Source: an uncultured Roseateles sp.
GTDB lineage: Bacteria > Pseudomonadota > Gammaproteobacteria > Burkholderiales > Burkholderiaceae_C
Assembly: GCF_963422335.1 (NCBI RefSeq)
Contig: NZ_OY729424.1
Span: 868,001-932,000, forward strand
Direction: 5' to 3'
DNA length: 64,000 nt
The notes under the pieces were generated by a model. That model saw only the letters and a program-made list of their open reading frames with translations. It searched no databases and was not told the DNA's origin. The position numbers were made by a program, and so were the translations under genes. This document shows, piece by piece, positions 19,721-27,481 of the stretch (position 1 is its first letter; each line of letters starts with the position of its first letter).

Positions 19721-20302
19721 ATGCCGAATCCGAAGTCTTCACGCCGCCGCCTGAGCCTTGCGAGGCCCGTCCTCTGCCTGGCCGCCGCTGCCGTGCTGGC
19801 CGCCTGCAGCAGCAGCCCCAGCGCCGTCACGCGCAAGACCTCGGTCTATCAGAACGAACGCTTCCATGCCGACGAGACCTTCTCGCGGCTGTTCGACGGC
19901 ACGGTGGCCCAGACCTGCGAGGCGGCGCGCCGCGCGCTCTTGAGTCAGGGCTATGTGATTGCCAATGCCAGCGAAGGCGCGGTGCGCGGGGCCAAGCACT
20001 TCCAGCCCGAGGGCGAGGTGCATGTGGAGATTGCCTTCAACGTGGTCTGCGTGCCCGAGGGCCGCAATGGCGAGGTCGCCACCGCCTATGTCAGCGCCCA
20101 GCAGGACCGCTACGCGCTGAAGAAAAGCCCCAACTCGACCAGCGTCGGCCTGAGCGCCATAGGCTCGATCTCGCTGCCGCTGTCGTCGTCACAGGACTCA
20201 CTGGTCAAGGTCGCCTCCGAGACGATACCGGCCGGCGAGTTCTACGACCGCTTCTTCGCGCTGATGCACCGCCAGCTGCGCGGCCAGGCCGAGAGCGAGT
20301 AA
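19721..20302 (+). CDS. DUF2242 family lipoprotein
   Basis: A 193-residue predicted lipoprotein: arginine-rich n-region, hydrophobic stretch and lipobox LAAC with the lipidated cysteine at about residue 29. The mature part (RFHADETFSRLFDGTVAQTCEAARRALLSQGYVI) is typical of the DUF2242 family, whose function is not known to me. A good TGGAG precedes the ATG. It starts a three-gene run with the YciH-like gene 9 bases downstream and the S1/P1 nuclease after that. Confidence 0.8.
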   Translation: MPNPKSSRRRLSLARPVLCLAAAAVLAACSSSPSAVTRKTSVYQNERFHADETFSRLFDGTVAQTCEAARRALLSQGYVIANASEGAVRGAKHFQPEGEVHVEIAFNVVCVPEGRNGEVATAYVSAQQDRYALKKSPNSTSVGLSAIGSISLPLSSSQDSLVKVASETIPAGEFYDRFFALMHRQLRGQAESE

Positions 20303-20311
20303 GCAAGAAGC

Positions 20312-20668
20312 ATGAGCACCGCCAATTCCCGCCCCGTCTATTCGACCGACACCGGCCGCCTGTGCCCCGGCTGCGGCCAGCCGATCGCGCAATGCGCCTG
20401 CAGCAAGGCGCCGCCCCGGCCCGCCGGCGACGGCGTGGTGCGCGTCTCACGCGACAGCAAGGGCCGTGGCGGCAAGGTGGTGACGGTGGTCAAGGGACTC
20501 CCGCTGGACGATGCCGCGCTGCAGACGCTGGGCAAGAAGCTGAAGAGCGGATGCGGTTCGGGAGGCACCGTCAAGGACGGCGTGATCGAGATCCAGGGCG
20601 ACCATGTGCAGAAGCTGCTGGCCCTGCTGGCGCAGGCGGGCTGGAAGGCCAAGCAGGCGGGGGGCTGA
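20312..20668 (+). CDS. yciH: SUI1/YciH family translation initiation factor-like protein
   Basis: A 118-residue protein with an N-terminal cysteine pattern (CPGCGQPIAQCAC) that could bind zinc, and a C-terminal SUI1/eIF1-like domain (RGGKVVTVVKGLPLDDAALQTLGKKLK, then GCGSGGTVKDGVIEIQGDH). Bacterial YciH proteins are linked to start-codon fidelity, but the role is poorly defined. It is sandwiched between the DUF2242 lipoprotein gene and the nuclease gene, only 6 bases before the latter. Confidence 0.88.
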   Translation: MSTANSRPVYSTDTGRLCPGCGQPIAQCACSKAPPRPAGDGVVRVSRDSKGRGGKVVTVVKGLPLDDAALQTLGKKLKSGCGSGGTVKDGVIEIQGDHVQKLLALLAQAGWKAKQAGG

Positions 20669-20674
20669 GCGCCC

Positions 20675-21745
20675 ATGATTTCATTAACCAAGGTTGCCAC
20701 CGTGCCGTCTCATCGTCCTCTGCGCAGCCCGCGTGCTGCCCTCAAGTCCATCGCCGCCCTGTTGTTGGGGGGGCTGCTTGCCACCCAGGCCCAGGCCTTC
20801 GGCGCCGCCGGGCACTCGGCCATCGGCGAGGTGGCCTTGGACCTGATCAAGGGCAGCCATGCCGAGACCGAGGTCAGGCGCATCCTGGGCGCGACGGCGA
20901 TGCGTGATGCGGCCGTCTGGGCCGATTGCGTGAAGAGCATAGACCCCGCGAACGATTTCAAGTACGCCAATGCCGGCCGCTACCCGGAGTGCGCGGTGCT
21001 GGAGAGCGATCCGGCCGAGCTGGTGCGCATGGGCGACTATGTGCGGCGCAACGACATGGATTGCAAGCCCAAACCGGGCGAGGAGTCCTGCCACAAGCAG
21101 TATCACTACACCAACCCGCCGCTGCAGAGTGGCCGCTATGTGGCCGGTGCGCCGGGCACCGGGCCGCAGGATCTGGTGCTGGGCATCGATGCGGCGGTGG
21201 CCGTGCTGAAGGGCGGCGCTTCGCCGGCGCCCTTCCGCTTTGGCAACGAGCGCGAAGCATTGCTGGTGCTCTTGCATCTGCTCGGTGACCTGCACCAGCC
21301 GCTGCATGTGGGCTCTATCTATCTGGACGGCGAGGGCAAGGTGGTGGACCCGGGCACCGGGGCGATAGACCCGGCCACGCACACGGTGGGGGGCAATGCC
21401 ATCACCTTGATGCCTACCGGCAATCTGCACGCCTTTTGGGACAACGCGCCGTCAAGGCTCAGCGCCGCCGAACTGCTGGCCTTGAACGACGAGGCCCGAG
21501 CCCTGCCCGCCAGCCCCGGTACCCCTGCCGACTGGGCTGTGGCCTGGGCCAGCGACACGGTGCGCGTCACGGCCCAGGTGTTTGAGGGCATGACCTTCAG
21601 CCCGCGGGCGCAGACCCTGCGCGGCTCGCGCTGGATCGCCACCCTGCCGGCCGACTACGATGCCCGCTCGCTGGCGCTGACCCGCGCGCAGCTGGCCAAG
21701 GGTGGCGCCCGGCTGGCCCAGCTGCTGCAGGCGATCTGGCCCTGA
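20675..21745 (+). CDS. S1/P1-family secreted nuclease
   Basis: A 356-residue trinuclear-zinc nuclease acting on single-stranded nucleic acids. Signal peptide ends ATQAQA. The zinc ligands are visible in order: GAAGH (H47), WADC (D84), HYTNPP, LLHLLGDLHQPLHVG (two His and Asp), and NLHAFWD. The usual mature N-terminal tryptophan, whose backbone binds zinc, is replaced by phenylalanine (AQA-FGAAGH). The protein is otherwise complete and likely periplasmic or secreted. It is last in a three-gene run and is convergent with a DMT transporter gene. Confidence 0.88.
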   Translation: MISLTKVATVPSHRPLRSPRAALKSIAALLLGGLLATQAQAFGAAGHSAIGEVALDLIKGSHAETEVRRILGATAMRDAAVWADCVKSIDPANDFKYANAGRYPECAVLESDPAELVRMGDYVRRNDMDCKPKPGEESCHKQYHYTNPPLQSGRYVAGAPGTGPQDLVLGIDAAVAVLKGGASPAPFRFGNEREALLVLLHLLGDLHQPLHVGSIYLDGEGKVVDPGTGAIDPATHTVGGNAITLMPTGNLHAFWDNAPSRLSAAELLALNDEARALPASPGTPADWAVAWASDTVRVTAQVFEGMTFSPRAQTLRGSRWIATLPADYDARSLALTRAQLAKGGARLAQLLQAIWP

Positions 21746-21747
21746 GT

Positions 21748-22683
21748 TCAGGCTGCCGCCGGTGTGGCCGGCTTCGAGGATGACGAAGACGCGTTCAGCC
21801 ACAGCGCCGCGCCCACCAGCAGGGCTCCACCCAGCTCATGGGGCCGAGGCCAGGTGCCCAGCACCGCGCTTATCACCAGGGCCGACACCGGCACGAAGTT
21901 CAGGAACAGCGTGCCGCTGGGCGCACCCAGGCGGCGCACACCGAAATTGAAGGCCAGGGCCGCCGCCACGGTGGGCACCGCCGCGATGTAGAGCAGCTTT
22001 GGCCAGACCGGGCCCAGTGCGGCCAGCGAGGGCGGCGTGGCCAGGTGCGCTAGGCTGGCGGCCACGGCGAACAGCAGCAACCAGGGCAGGGAAGCCACCG
22101 CCGTCAGCGCCGTGTACTCCAGCGCGCTGAGTTCGGGCAGGCTGGCCGCGCCGCGGGTGTAGAACACCCAGCCCAGCGTGCCGCTCAAGGTCAGCAGATC
22201 GCCCAGCAGCACCGATGATGCGGCTGGATCGGCCGCGCCCGTGCTGCCGAACAGCCCGGCCACCAGCGCCACGCCGGTGAGCGCGACGAAGGCCGCGGTC
22301 AGCGCGCGTGCGGAGGGGCGTATGCCATCGAGCGCCCAGCGCACCAGCAGGGCGCTGAGCGGAATGGTGGCCATGATCACCGCGCCGTGCGCAGGCAGCG
22401 AATGGGCCAGGCCGATGAAGACCAGGAGGCTGAACGCGCCATAGCCCGCCAGGCCGAAGCCGGTCAGCCGGCGCGCGTGCAGCACCAGCTTGCGCCAGGG
22501 CGTCTGGCCGAACAGCAGCACCAGGGCCAGCAGCCCCAGCGTGGCCAGCGTGTAGCGCAGCGTGGTGAACCAGACCGGATCGAGCACGCCCAGCAGCGAC
22601 TTGCCGATGAAGAACAGGCTGGACCAGGCCATGGTGGCGAACAGCAGGGCCGCGATGGCGAGCAGGGCGAAGGGGGTGGGCAT
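21748..22683 (-). CDS. DMT-family (EamA) transporter
   Basis: A 311-residue integral membrane protein with about ten hydrophobic helices in two EamA repeats, beginning MPTPFALLAIAALLFATMAWSSLFFIGKSLLG. Members export amino acids, nucleobases or other metabolites; substrate unknown. The ATG at 22683 is chosen over a longer frame because it directly precedes the first helix. Divergent from the LysR gene at 22821, its probable regulator. Confidence 0.85.
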   Translation of the reverse strand: MPTPFALLAIAALLFATMAWSSLFFIGKSLLGVLDPVWFTTLRYTLATLGLLALVLLFGQTPWRKLVLHARRLTGFGLAGYGAFSLLVFIGLAHSLPAHGAVIMATIPLSALLVRWALDGIRPSARALTAAFVALTGVALVAGLFGSTGAADPAASSVLLGDLLTLSGTLGWVFYTRGAASLPELSALEYTALTAVASLPWLLLFAVAASLAHLATPPSLAALGPVWPKLLYIAAVPTVAAALAFNFGVRRLGAPSGTLFLNFVPVSALVISAVLGTWPRPHELGGALLVGAALWLNASSSSSKPATPAAA

Positions 22684-22820
22684 GAGAGCCGCTTTGTGGG
22701 TAGCGTGAACGATGGGCTCAGTGTCGGCACGCGCGGGCGCCCGGTCCATTCGTTTGCACGGAGCGGGGCGTTCCGAAATTCGAGACGCGGGCGGGGGGGT
22801 GGGGCGGCACAATCGCCGCC

Positions 22821-23699
22821 ATGGAGCTGTATCAACTGACCACCTTCATCGCCGTGGCGGTGGAGCGCAACCTGACCCGCGCCGCCGAGCGCGTGTTCAC
22901 CAGCGTGCCGGCTGTCAGCGCGCAGGTGAAGGCGCTGGAAGACGAGCTGGGCGTCAAGCTGTTCGACCGCACGTCCAAGGGCATGGCGCTGACCGAGGCC
23001 GGCGAGAGCCTGCTGATCGAGGCACGCCGCACGGTGGAGGCCGCCCAGCGCATGCGTGCCGCCGCGGCGCAGATACGCGGCGAACTCAGCGGCCAGGTGC
23101 GCATGGGCACGGTCAGCGATCCGGTCTCGCTGCGCCTCGGCGAGGTGATGGTGCGCCTGGCCGAGCGCCATCCGCAGGTGATGCTGCAGCTGCATCAGAA
23201 CCTGTCGCAACGCACCTTAGCGGCGCTGCGCCGTGGCGAGCTGGACTGCGCCTATCTGATGAGCACGCAGGAGCAGATCGAGGGCATGGAGGTGCGGCGG
23301 CTCACCGTCATCGACCTGGCCGTGACGCTGACCCGTCGCCAGGCCGAGGCCGGCATGCCCGAATCACTGGAGGCGCTGGCCCGGCTGCCCTGGGTCAGCA
23401 ACTCGCCCGAATGCGGGCTGCGTCTGCAGCAGGAGACGCTATTCCGCGAGGCCGGCCAGCCCTTCCCGCACGGCGCGATGGCCGATACCGAGGGCGCCGT
23501 GCGCGGCATGGTCGCCAGCGGCCTGGGTGCCGGCCTGATGCGGCTCGACCAGGCGCAGGCGGCCGAGCGCGCCGGCGAGCTGGTCGTCTGGCCCGGCTGG
23601 CGGGCCCATACCTGGCTGTGCTGGATGGCGCCGGTCAAGGAGGTGCCCGATCCGGCGGTGGCGGCGGTGCGGGAGGCGGTGCTGGAGGTCTGGGGCTGA
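22821..23699 (+). CDS. LysR-family transcription regulator
   Basis: A 292-residue regulator. N-terminal winged helix: LTTFIAVAVERNLTRAAER followed by SVPAVSAQVKALEDELGVKLFDRTSKGMALTEAG. C-terminal effector-binding domain from about residue 90. It is divergent from the DMT transporter gene, 137 bases apart, the usual LysR-target layout. Its downstream neighbour is a second, unrelated LysR gene in convergent orientation. Confidence 0.9.
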   Translation: MELYQLTTFIAVAVERNLTRAAERVFTSVPAVSAQVKALEDELGVKLFDRTSKGMALTEAGESLLIEARRTVEAAQRMRAAAAQIRGELSGQVRMGTVSDPVSLRLGEVMVRLAERHPQVMLQLHQNLSQRTLAALRRGELDCAYLMSTQEQIEGMEVRRLTVIDLAVTLTRRQAEAGMPESLEALARLPWVSNSPECGLRLQQETLFREAGQPFPHGAMADTEGAVRGMVASGLGAGLMRLDQAQAAERAGELVVWPGWRAHTWLCWMAPVKEVPDPAVAAVREAVLEVWG

Positions 23700-23709
23700 A
23701 CCCGTCAGT

Positions 23710-24576
23710 TCATTCCCCGCCCTTTTTCAGCGTGCGCAGCATCTGCTCGTGCATCGCGTCCACCGCCGGCATGCGCTGCGAGGCCTTGCTGCGCAGCACC
23801 GCCACCTCCATCGACGGCAGTGCCGGCAGCTCATGCTTGCTGCCCAGTATCTGCAGGCCCGGCGGCACGCTGCAGCGGGTCAGCGCCGCGACGGCCAGGC
23901 CGCTTTCGACGGCGGCCAGCTGGCCGGCCAGGCTGGCGCTGTTGTAGACGACGCGGTGCGCGCGGCGCTGCGCCGTCAGTGCGGCCAGCGCATCGCGGCG
24001 GGCGCGGCTGCCGCTCTCGTAAATCGCCACCGGCAGCGGGTTGCGCCGCCAGGCCTCGTGCTGGGCCGCGCCCACCCAGACCAGCGGTTCGCGGAACAGC
24101 AGCGTGCCGCGCTGCGGCCGGTCGCGGCTGATCAGGGCCAGGTCCAGCTCGCCGCGCGTGACCTTGGGTATCAGCGAGGTCGACTGTTCGCAGACCAGGG
24201 TGATTTCGACGCCGGCATGCCGCGTGGCAAAGCTGCGCAGCACCGGCGTCAGATAGCTGGCCGCGTAGTCGTCGGGCACGCCCAGATTGATGCGGCCGGC
24301 GATCTCGGGGCCGTGCAGGATGGCCAGCGCCTCGGTGTGCAGTTCCAGCATGCGCCGTGCCGGCCCCAGCAGCTCGATGCCGGTGACGGTCAGCTCCAGA
24401 TGGCGCGGGCCGCGCGTCAGCACCGGTCGGCCGATCGCGTTTTCCAATTTTTTAAGCTGCATGCTCAGCGCCGATTGCGAACGGTGCACCTGCGGCGCGG
24501 CGGCGGTGAGCGAGCCGGCATCGACCACGGCCACAAAGGCGCGCAGCCAGTCGAGCTGCAGATCGGCGGCTTGCAT
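23710..24576 (-). CDS. LysR-family transcription regulator
   Basis: A 288-residue regulator with DNA-binding part LDWLRAFVAVVDAGSLTAAAPQVHRSQSALS and an effector domain from about residue 90 (INLGVPDDYAASYLTP). The ATG at 24576 has a GGAG six bases upstream and is preferred to a TTG at 24588. It is divergent from the DMT transporter gene at 24671, with a perfect palindrome between them, so it probably controls that gene. Confidence 0.9.
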   Translation of the reverse strand: MQAADLQLDWLRAFVAVVDAGSLTAAAPQVHRSQSALSMQLKKLENAIGRPVLTRGPRHLELTVTGIELLGPARRMLELHTEALAILHGPEIAGRINLGVPDDYAASYLTPVLRSFATRHAGVEITLVCEQSTSLIPKVTRGELDLALISRDRPQRGTLLFREPLVWVGAAQHEAWRRNPLPVAIYESGSRARRDALAALTAQRRAHRVVYNSASLAGQLAAVESGLAVAALTRCSVPPGLQILGSKHELPALPSMEVAVLRSKASQRMPAVDAMHEQMLRTLKKGGE

Positions 24577-24597
24577 GGGCTTCTCCAATCAACGATT

Positions 24598-24614
24598 CAT
24601 TCGATAAGCGAATG
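24598..24614. promoter_or_regulatory. Predicted LysR-type operator
   Basis: CATTCG-ATAAG-CGAATG is a perfect inverted repeat and contains the T-N11-A core common to LysR-type sites. It lies 22 bases upstream of the lysR ATG and 57 bases before the divergent DMT transporter gene. Confidence 0.55.
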
Positions 24615-24670
24615 GTAAGCGTTAAAACTATGCGCTTTACGGGTGGAAGGCATTTTCGCACAGTGAGGGC

Positions 24671-25591
24671 ATGAGCAATGCCCTGACCCACCCCCTCCCC
24701 GCTGCCCGCAGCACCGCGGCTGAAGAACGCCAAGGCCTGTGGCTGATGGTGGCCTGCGGCCTGTTGCTGGCCACCATAGGCGTGTTCGTCGAGGAGGCCG
24801 GCCAGGACCCGCTGACCACCGTCTGGTTCCGCTGCGCCTTCGGCCTGGTGGCGCTGATGGTCTGGGGCGCCGCCACGGGGCGCCTGGGTGAGTTGCGTCT
24901 GCGCGGGCGGGCGCTGCTGGCGGCACTGGCGGCCAGTGTGCTGATACTGGTCAACTGGGCGCTGTTCTTCGCCGCGATCTCGCGCACCTCGATAGGCGTG
25001 GCCACGGTGGTGGTCCATGTGCATCCGCTGTGGCTGATGCTATTGGGCGCCTGGTGGCTGCGTGAGCGCATCACACGGCTGCAGATTGCCGCCGTGCTGC
25101 TGGCGCTGGCCGGGCTGGCTCTGGCCACGGGATTGCTGGAAGGTAGCGCCTCATCAACCACGTATAACGAGAGTTATGCCATCGGCCTGCTGATGTGCCT
25201 GGCCGGTGCGCTGTGCTATGCCAGCATGGGCCTGATCGTCAAGCTGGCGCAGGGCATCAGCTCTTTTGCCCTGGCCTGGTGGCAGTGCCTGGTCGGCACC
25301 GTGTTGCTGAGCGCCTGGCCGCTGCTGCACGGCTGGCCGGCGTTGGGCCCGGCCTGGGGCTGGCTGGCTGGCCTGGGCATCATCCACACGGGCCTGGCCT
25401 ATGTGCTGCTGTATGCCGGCATGGCGCGGCTGCCGACCTCGCGCGTGGCGCTGCTGCAGTTCGTCTATCCGGCGGCGGCGGTGCTGATCGACTGGATGGT
25501 CTACGGCCATGCGCAGAGCCCGCTGCAGCTGTTGGGCATCGGCCTGATGGGTCTGGCGCTGCTGACTTTGCGCCGACCGGCGCGAACCTAG
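24671..25591 (+). CDS. DMT-family (EamA) transporter
   Basis: A 306-residue membrane protein with about ten helices in two EamA repeats, after a 20-residue hydrophilic start (MSNALTHPLPAARSTAAEE). Second repeat begins near residue 165 (YAIGLLMCLAGALCYASMG). Likely an exporter of a small metabolite. It is not a close copy of the other DMT protein in this window. Its stop overlaps the convergent pyrB gene by four bases. Confidence 0.85.
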   Translation: MSNALTHPLPAARSTAAEERQGLWLMVACGLLLATIGVFVEEAGQDPLTTVWFRCAFGLVALMVWGAATGRLGELRLRGRALLAALAASVLILVNWALFFAAISRTSIGVATVVVHVHPLWLMLLGAWWLRERITRLQIAAVLLALAGLALATGLLEGSASSTTYNESYAIGLLMCLAGALCYASMGLIVKLAQGISSFALAWWQCLVGTVLLSAWPLLHGWPALGPAWGWLAGLGIIHTGLAYVLLYAGMARLPTSRVALLQFVYPAAAVLIDWMVYGHAQSPLQLLGIGLMGLALLTLRRPART

Positions 25592-26877
25592 AAGCTATGG
25601 GTGGGGCTGTCGTCGGGCCCTATGCGTGACGGCGGCGTCCAGGCCACATCGCGCATTGCATGGGGCACCAGCGAACCGACACCCAGCAGGGTGGCGAAGA
25701 TCGCCATGCGCACCGGAATGCCGTTATCGGTCTGGCGGAAGATCGCCAGCCGCGGGTCGTGGTTCAGGTCGGTGCCCAGGTCGTGGGCGCCGGGCCGGCT
25801 GTCGCGCGGCAGCGGATGCATGATGACCACGTCCGGCTTGCACCAGGCCTGCACGGCCGCGAGGTTGATCTGCAGGGCCGGTGCCTCGGCCTCGATCGCC
25901 TCGCCGGTCAGCCGCTCCTTCTGGATGCGCGTGGCATAGACGACATCGGCGCCGCGCAGGCTCTCGCCCAGCGCATGAACAATCTCCACCTGATGCCCTT
26001 GGCGGCTGACCAGATCGATGATGGCCGTGGGCATCTGCAGCGAGGCCGGCGACACCAGCGTGAAGCGCAGCCCGCGGTACAGCGCCAGCAGCTTGATCAG
26101 CGAATGCACGGTGCGGCCGTACTTCAGGTCTCCGACCAGCGCGATGTGCGCGCCGTCGACCAGCTTGCCCAGGCGCGAGAACTCGCGCTGTATCGTGTAC
26201 AAGTCCAGCAGCGCTTGGCTGGGGTGCTCGCCGGGGCCGTCGCCGCCGTTGACGACCGGCACATTCGTTGCCTGCGCGAACTCGGCCACCGAGCCCTGCT
26301 CGGGGTGGCGCACGACGATGGCGTCGACATAGCCGCTGATCACGCGGCTGGTGTCGTAGATCGACTCGCCCTTGGCCATCGACGAGAAGGTGAAGCCGGT
26401 GGTGTCGCAGACCGAGCCGCCGAGCCGGCAGAAGGCCGCACCGAAGCTGACCCGCGTGCGTGTGCTGGCCTCGAAGAACAGATTGGCCAGCACGGCGCCC
26501 TCGAGCACGCGGGTGGTCTTCTGGCGGCGGGCGATCGGCTGCATCACGTCGGCGAGGTGGAACAGGTCCTCGACCGCGTCGCGGGTGAACTGCTCGACCG
26601 ACAGCAGATGGCGGCCGGGGCCGAAGGTGCTGAGCGGAGGATTCTCGCCGGTGTATACGCTCTGCGTAGATTCTGGGGTCTCGGCCGCGCGGCTCATGAT
26701 CTCCAGCACAAAGCGCCGGGCGACCTCGGGCATCGCCCGGAATTCGCTGGAGTCGCTGGGCAAGATCCAGGTATCCAGGGCCCGACGCCGGGCGCCGATA
26801 CGCTCGGCCAGGCCGTCGCGGGTGAGGTTCAGGCGGCGCATGGCGTCGCGCAAAAGGGCTTGCTGGGCGATTTCCAT
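25588..26877 (-). CDS. pyrB: Aspartate carbamoyltransferase with N-terminal HTH-like domain
   Basis: A 429-residue enzyme, well over the usual 300-320 for the ATCase catalytic chain, which condenses carbamoyl phosphate with aspartate in pyrimidine synthesis. The core starts near residue 88. Carbamoyl-phosphate motif EASTRTRVSFG (136-146), HPSQALLDLYT and the aspartate-binding MHPLPR are intact. The extra N-terminus (about 5-60) reads as a helix-turn-helix: LTRDGLAERIGARRRALDTW. Longer ATCases of this size exist in related bacteria, as I recall; DNA binding is my inference. No other pyrimidine gene is adjacent. Two near-identical palindromes lie before and inside the gene. Confidence 0.88.
   Translation of the reverse strand: MEIAQQALLRDAMRRLNLTRDGLAERIGARRRALDTWILPSDSSEFRAMPEVARRFVLEIMSRAAETPESTQSVYTGENPPLSTFGPGRHLLSVEQFTRDAVEDLFHLADVMQPIARRQKTTRVLEGAVLANLFFEASTRTRVSFGAAFCRLGGSVCDTTGFTFSSMAKGESIYDTSRVISGYVDAIVVRHPEQGSVAEFAQATNVPVVNGGDGPGEHPSQALLDLYTIQREFSRLGKLVDGAHIALVGDLKYGRTVHSLIKLLALYRGLRFTLVSPASLQMPTAIIDLVSRQGHQVEIVHALGESLRGADVVYATRIQKERLTGEAIEAEAPALQINLAAVQAWCKPDVVIMHPLPRDSRPGAHDLGTDLNHDPRLAIFRQTDNGIPVRMAIFATLLGVGSLVPHAMRDVAWTPPSRIGPDDSPTHSF
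26656..26668. promoter_or_regulatory. Palindrome inside pyrB (site 2)
   Basis: TACGC-TCT-GCGTA, embedded in GTGTATACGC-N3-GCGTAG, the same 16 fixed positions as the site before the gene, 235 bases away. It falls in the part of pyrB encoding the linker between the HTH-like region and the enzyme core. Confidence 0.5.
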
Positions 26878-26890
26878 GGCGGGCAGTGTA

Positions 26891-26903
26891 TACGCAACGC
26901 GTA
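26891..26903. promoter_or_regulatory. Palindrome before pyrB (site 1)
   Basis: TACGC-AAC-GCGTA, preceded by GTGTA, lies 13 bases upstream of the pyrB ATG. It shares the pattern GTGTATACGC-N3-GCGTAG with a second site inside pyrB. It would overlap the promoter or ribosome-binding region, so binding would repress pyrB. Confidence 0.5.
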
Positions 26904-26944
26904 GTTCTGCGCAATGCGAGAATTTGCCAGCCCTAGCGCCCTGC

Positions 26945-26971
26945 TGTCGATTTCACGCCGAGCGGATCGTC
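26945..26971 (+). promoter_or_regulatory. Predicted ECF42-type promoter
   Basis: TGTCGA (26945-26950) and CGTC (26968-26971) are separated by 17 bases and lie 66 bases before the DGPF gene. As I recall, the promoter motif reported for ECF42 sigma factors is TGTCGA at -35 and CG(A/T)C at -10. The downstream operon encodes an ECF42-type sigma factor, so autoregulation is likely. Confidence 0.55.
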
Positions 26972-27036
26972 GTGTTGACAGAGCATGGCCGATATCAGCC
27001 CCCGCTCCTCAACCCCGACACGATGGAGATTTGACT

Positions 27037-27474
27037 ATGCGTTTCATGATCATTCGCAAGGCCGATGCCGATACCGAGGCCTGCGTCATGCCCAGTGAAC
27101 AGCTGCTGACCGACATGATGAAGTACAACGAAGAAATGGTGCGCGCCGGCGTGATGCTGGCCGGCGAGGGCCTGCACCCCAGCGCCAAGGGACTGCGGGT
27201 GAAGTTCGCTGGTGGCAAGCCGGTCCTGACCGATGGACCGTTTGCCGAGACCAAGGAGCTGATTGCCGGCTTCACGATGATCCAGGTCAAGTCGCGTGAG
27301 GAGGCGATCGAATGGGTCAAGCGCTGGCCGGCGCTCGACGGCAATGGGGCGGTCGAGCTGGAGCTGCGCCAGGTCTTCGAAGCTGAAGACTTTGGCGAGG
27401 AATTCACGCCCGAGCTGCGCAAGCAGGAGGACTTGCTGCGCGCTGAAGTCGAACAGCAGGCCAAGCAGCGTTGA
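27037..27474 (+). CDS. YCII-related (DGPF) protein
   Basis: A 145-residue protein with the family signature TDGPFAETKELIAGF around residues 68-82. DGPF/YCII-related proteins have a ferredoxin-like fold and are commonly encoded beside ECF42 sigma factors, as here; their biochemical role is not established. The ATG at 27037 is chosen because it gives the family start MRFMIIRKADADTEA; an upstream in-frame start would add an unrelated arginine-rich leader. The sigma gene follows after 7 bases. Confidence 0.87.
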   Translation: MRFMIIRKADADTEACVMPSEQLLTDMMKYNEEMVRAGVMLAGEGLHPSAKGLRVKFAGGKPVLTDGPFAETKELIAGFTMIQVKSREEAIEWVKRWPALDGNGAVELELRQVFEAEDFGEEFTPELRKQEDLLRAEVEQQAKQR

Positions 27475-27481
27475 CTCGCCG

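Noticed and set aside
22684..22820. LysR operator between the first DMT gene and its lysR
   Set aside because: Only a 9-base CGAA-A-TTCG palindrome was found; too short to call.
25660..26904. Long plus-strand frames opposite pyrB
   Set aside because: The minus strand shows intact ATCase motifs, and the plus-strand translation is Arg/Gly/Ala-rich without homology signals.
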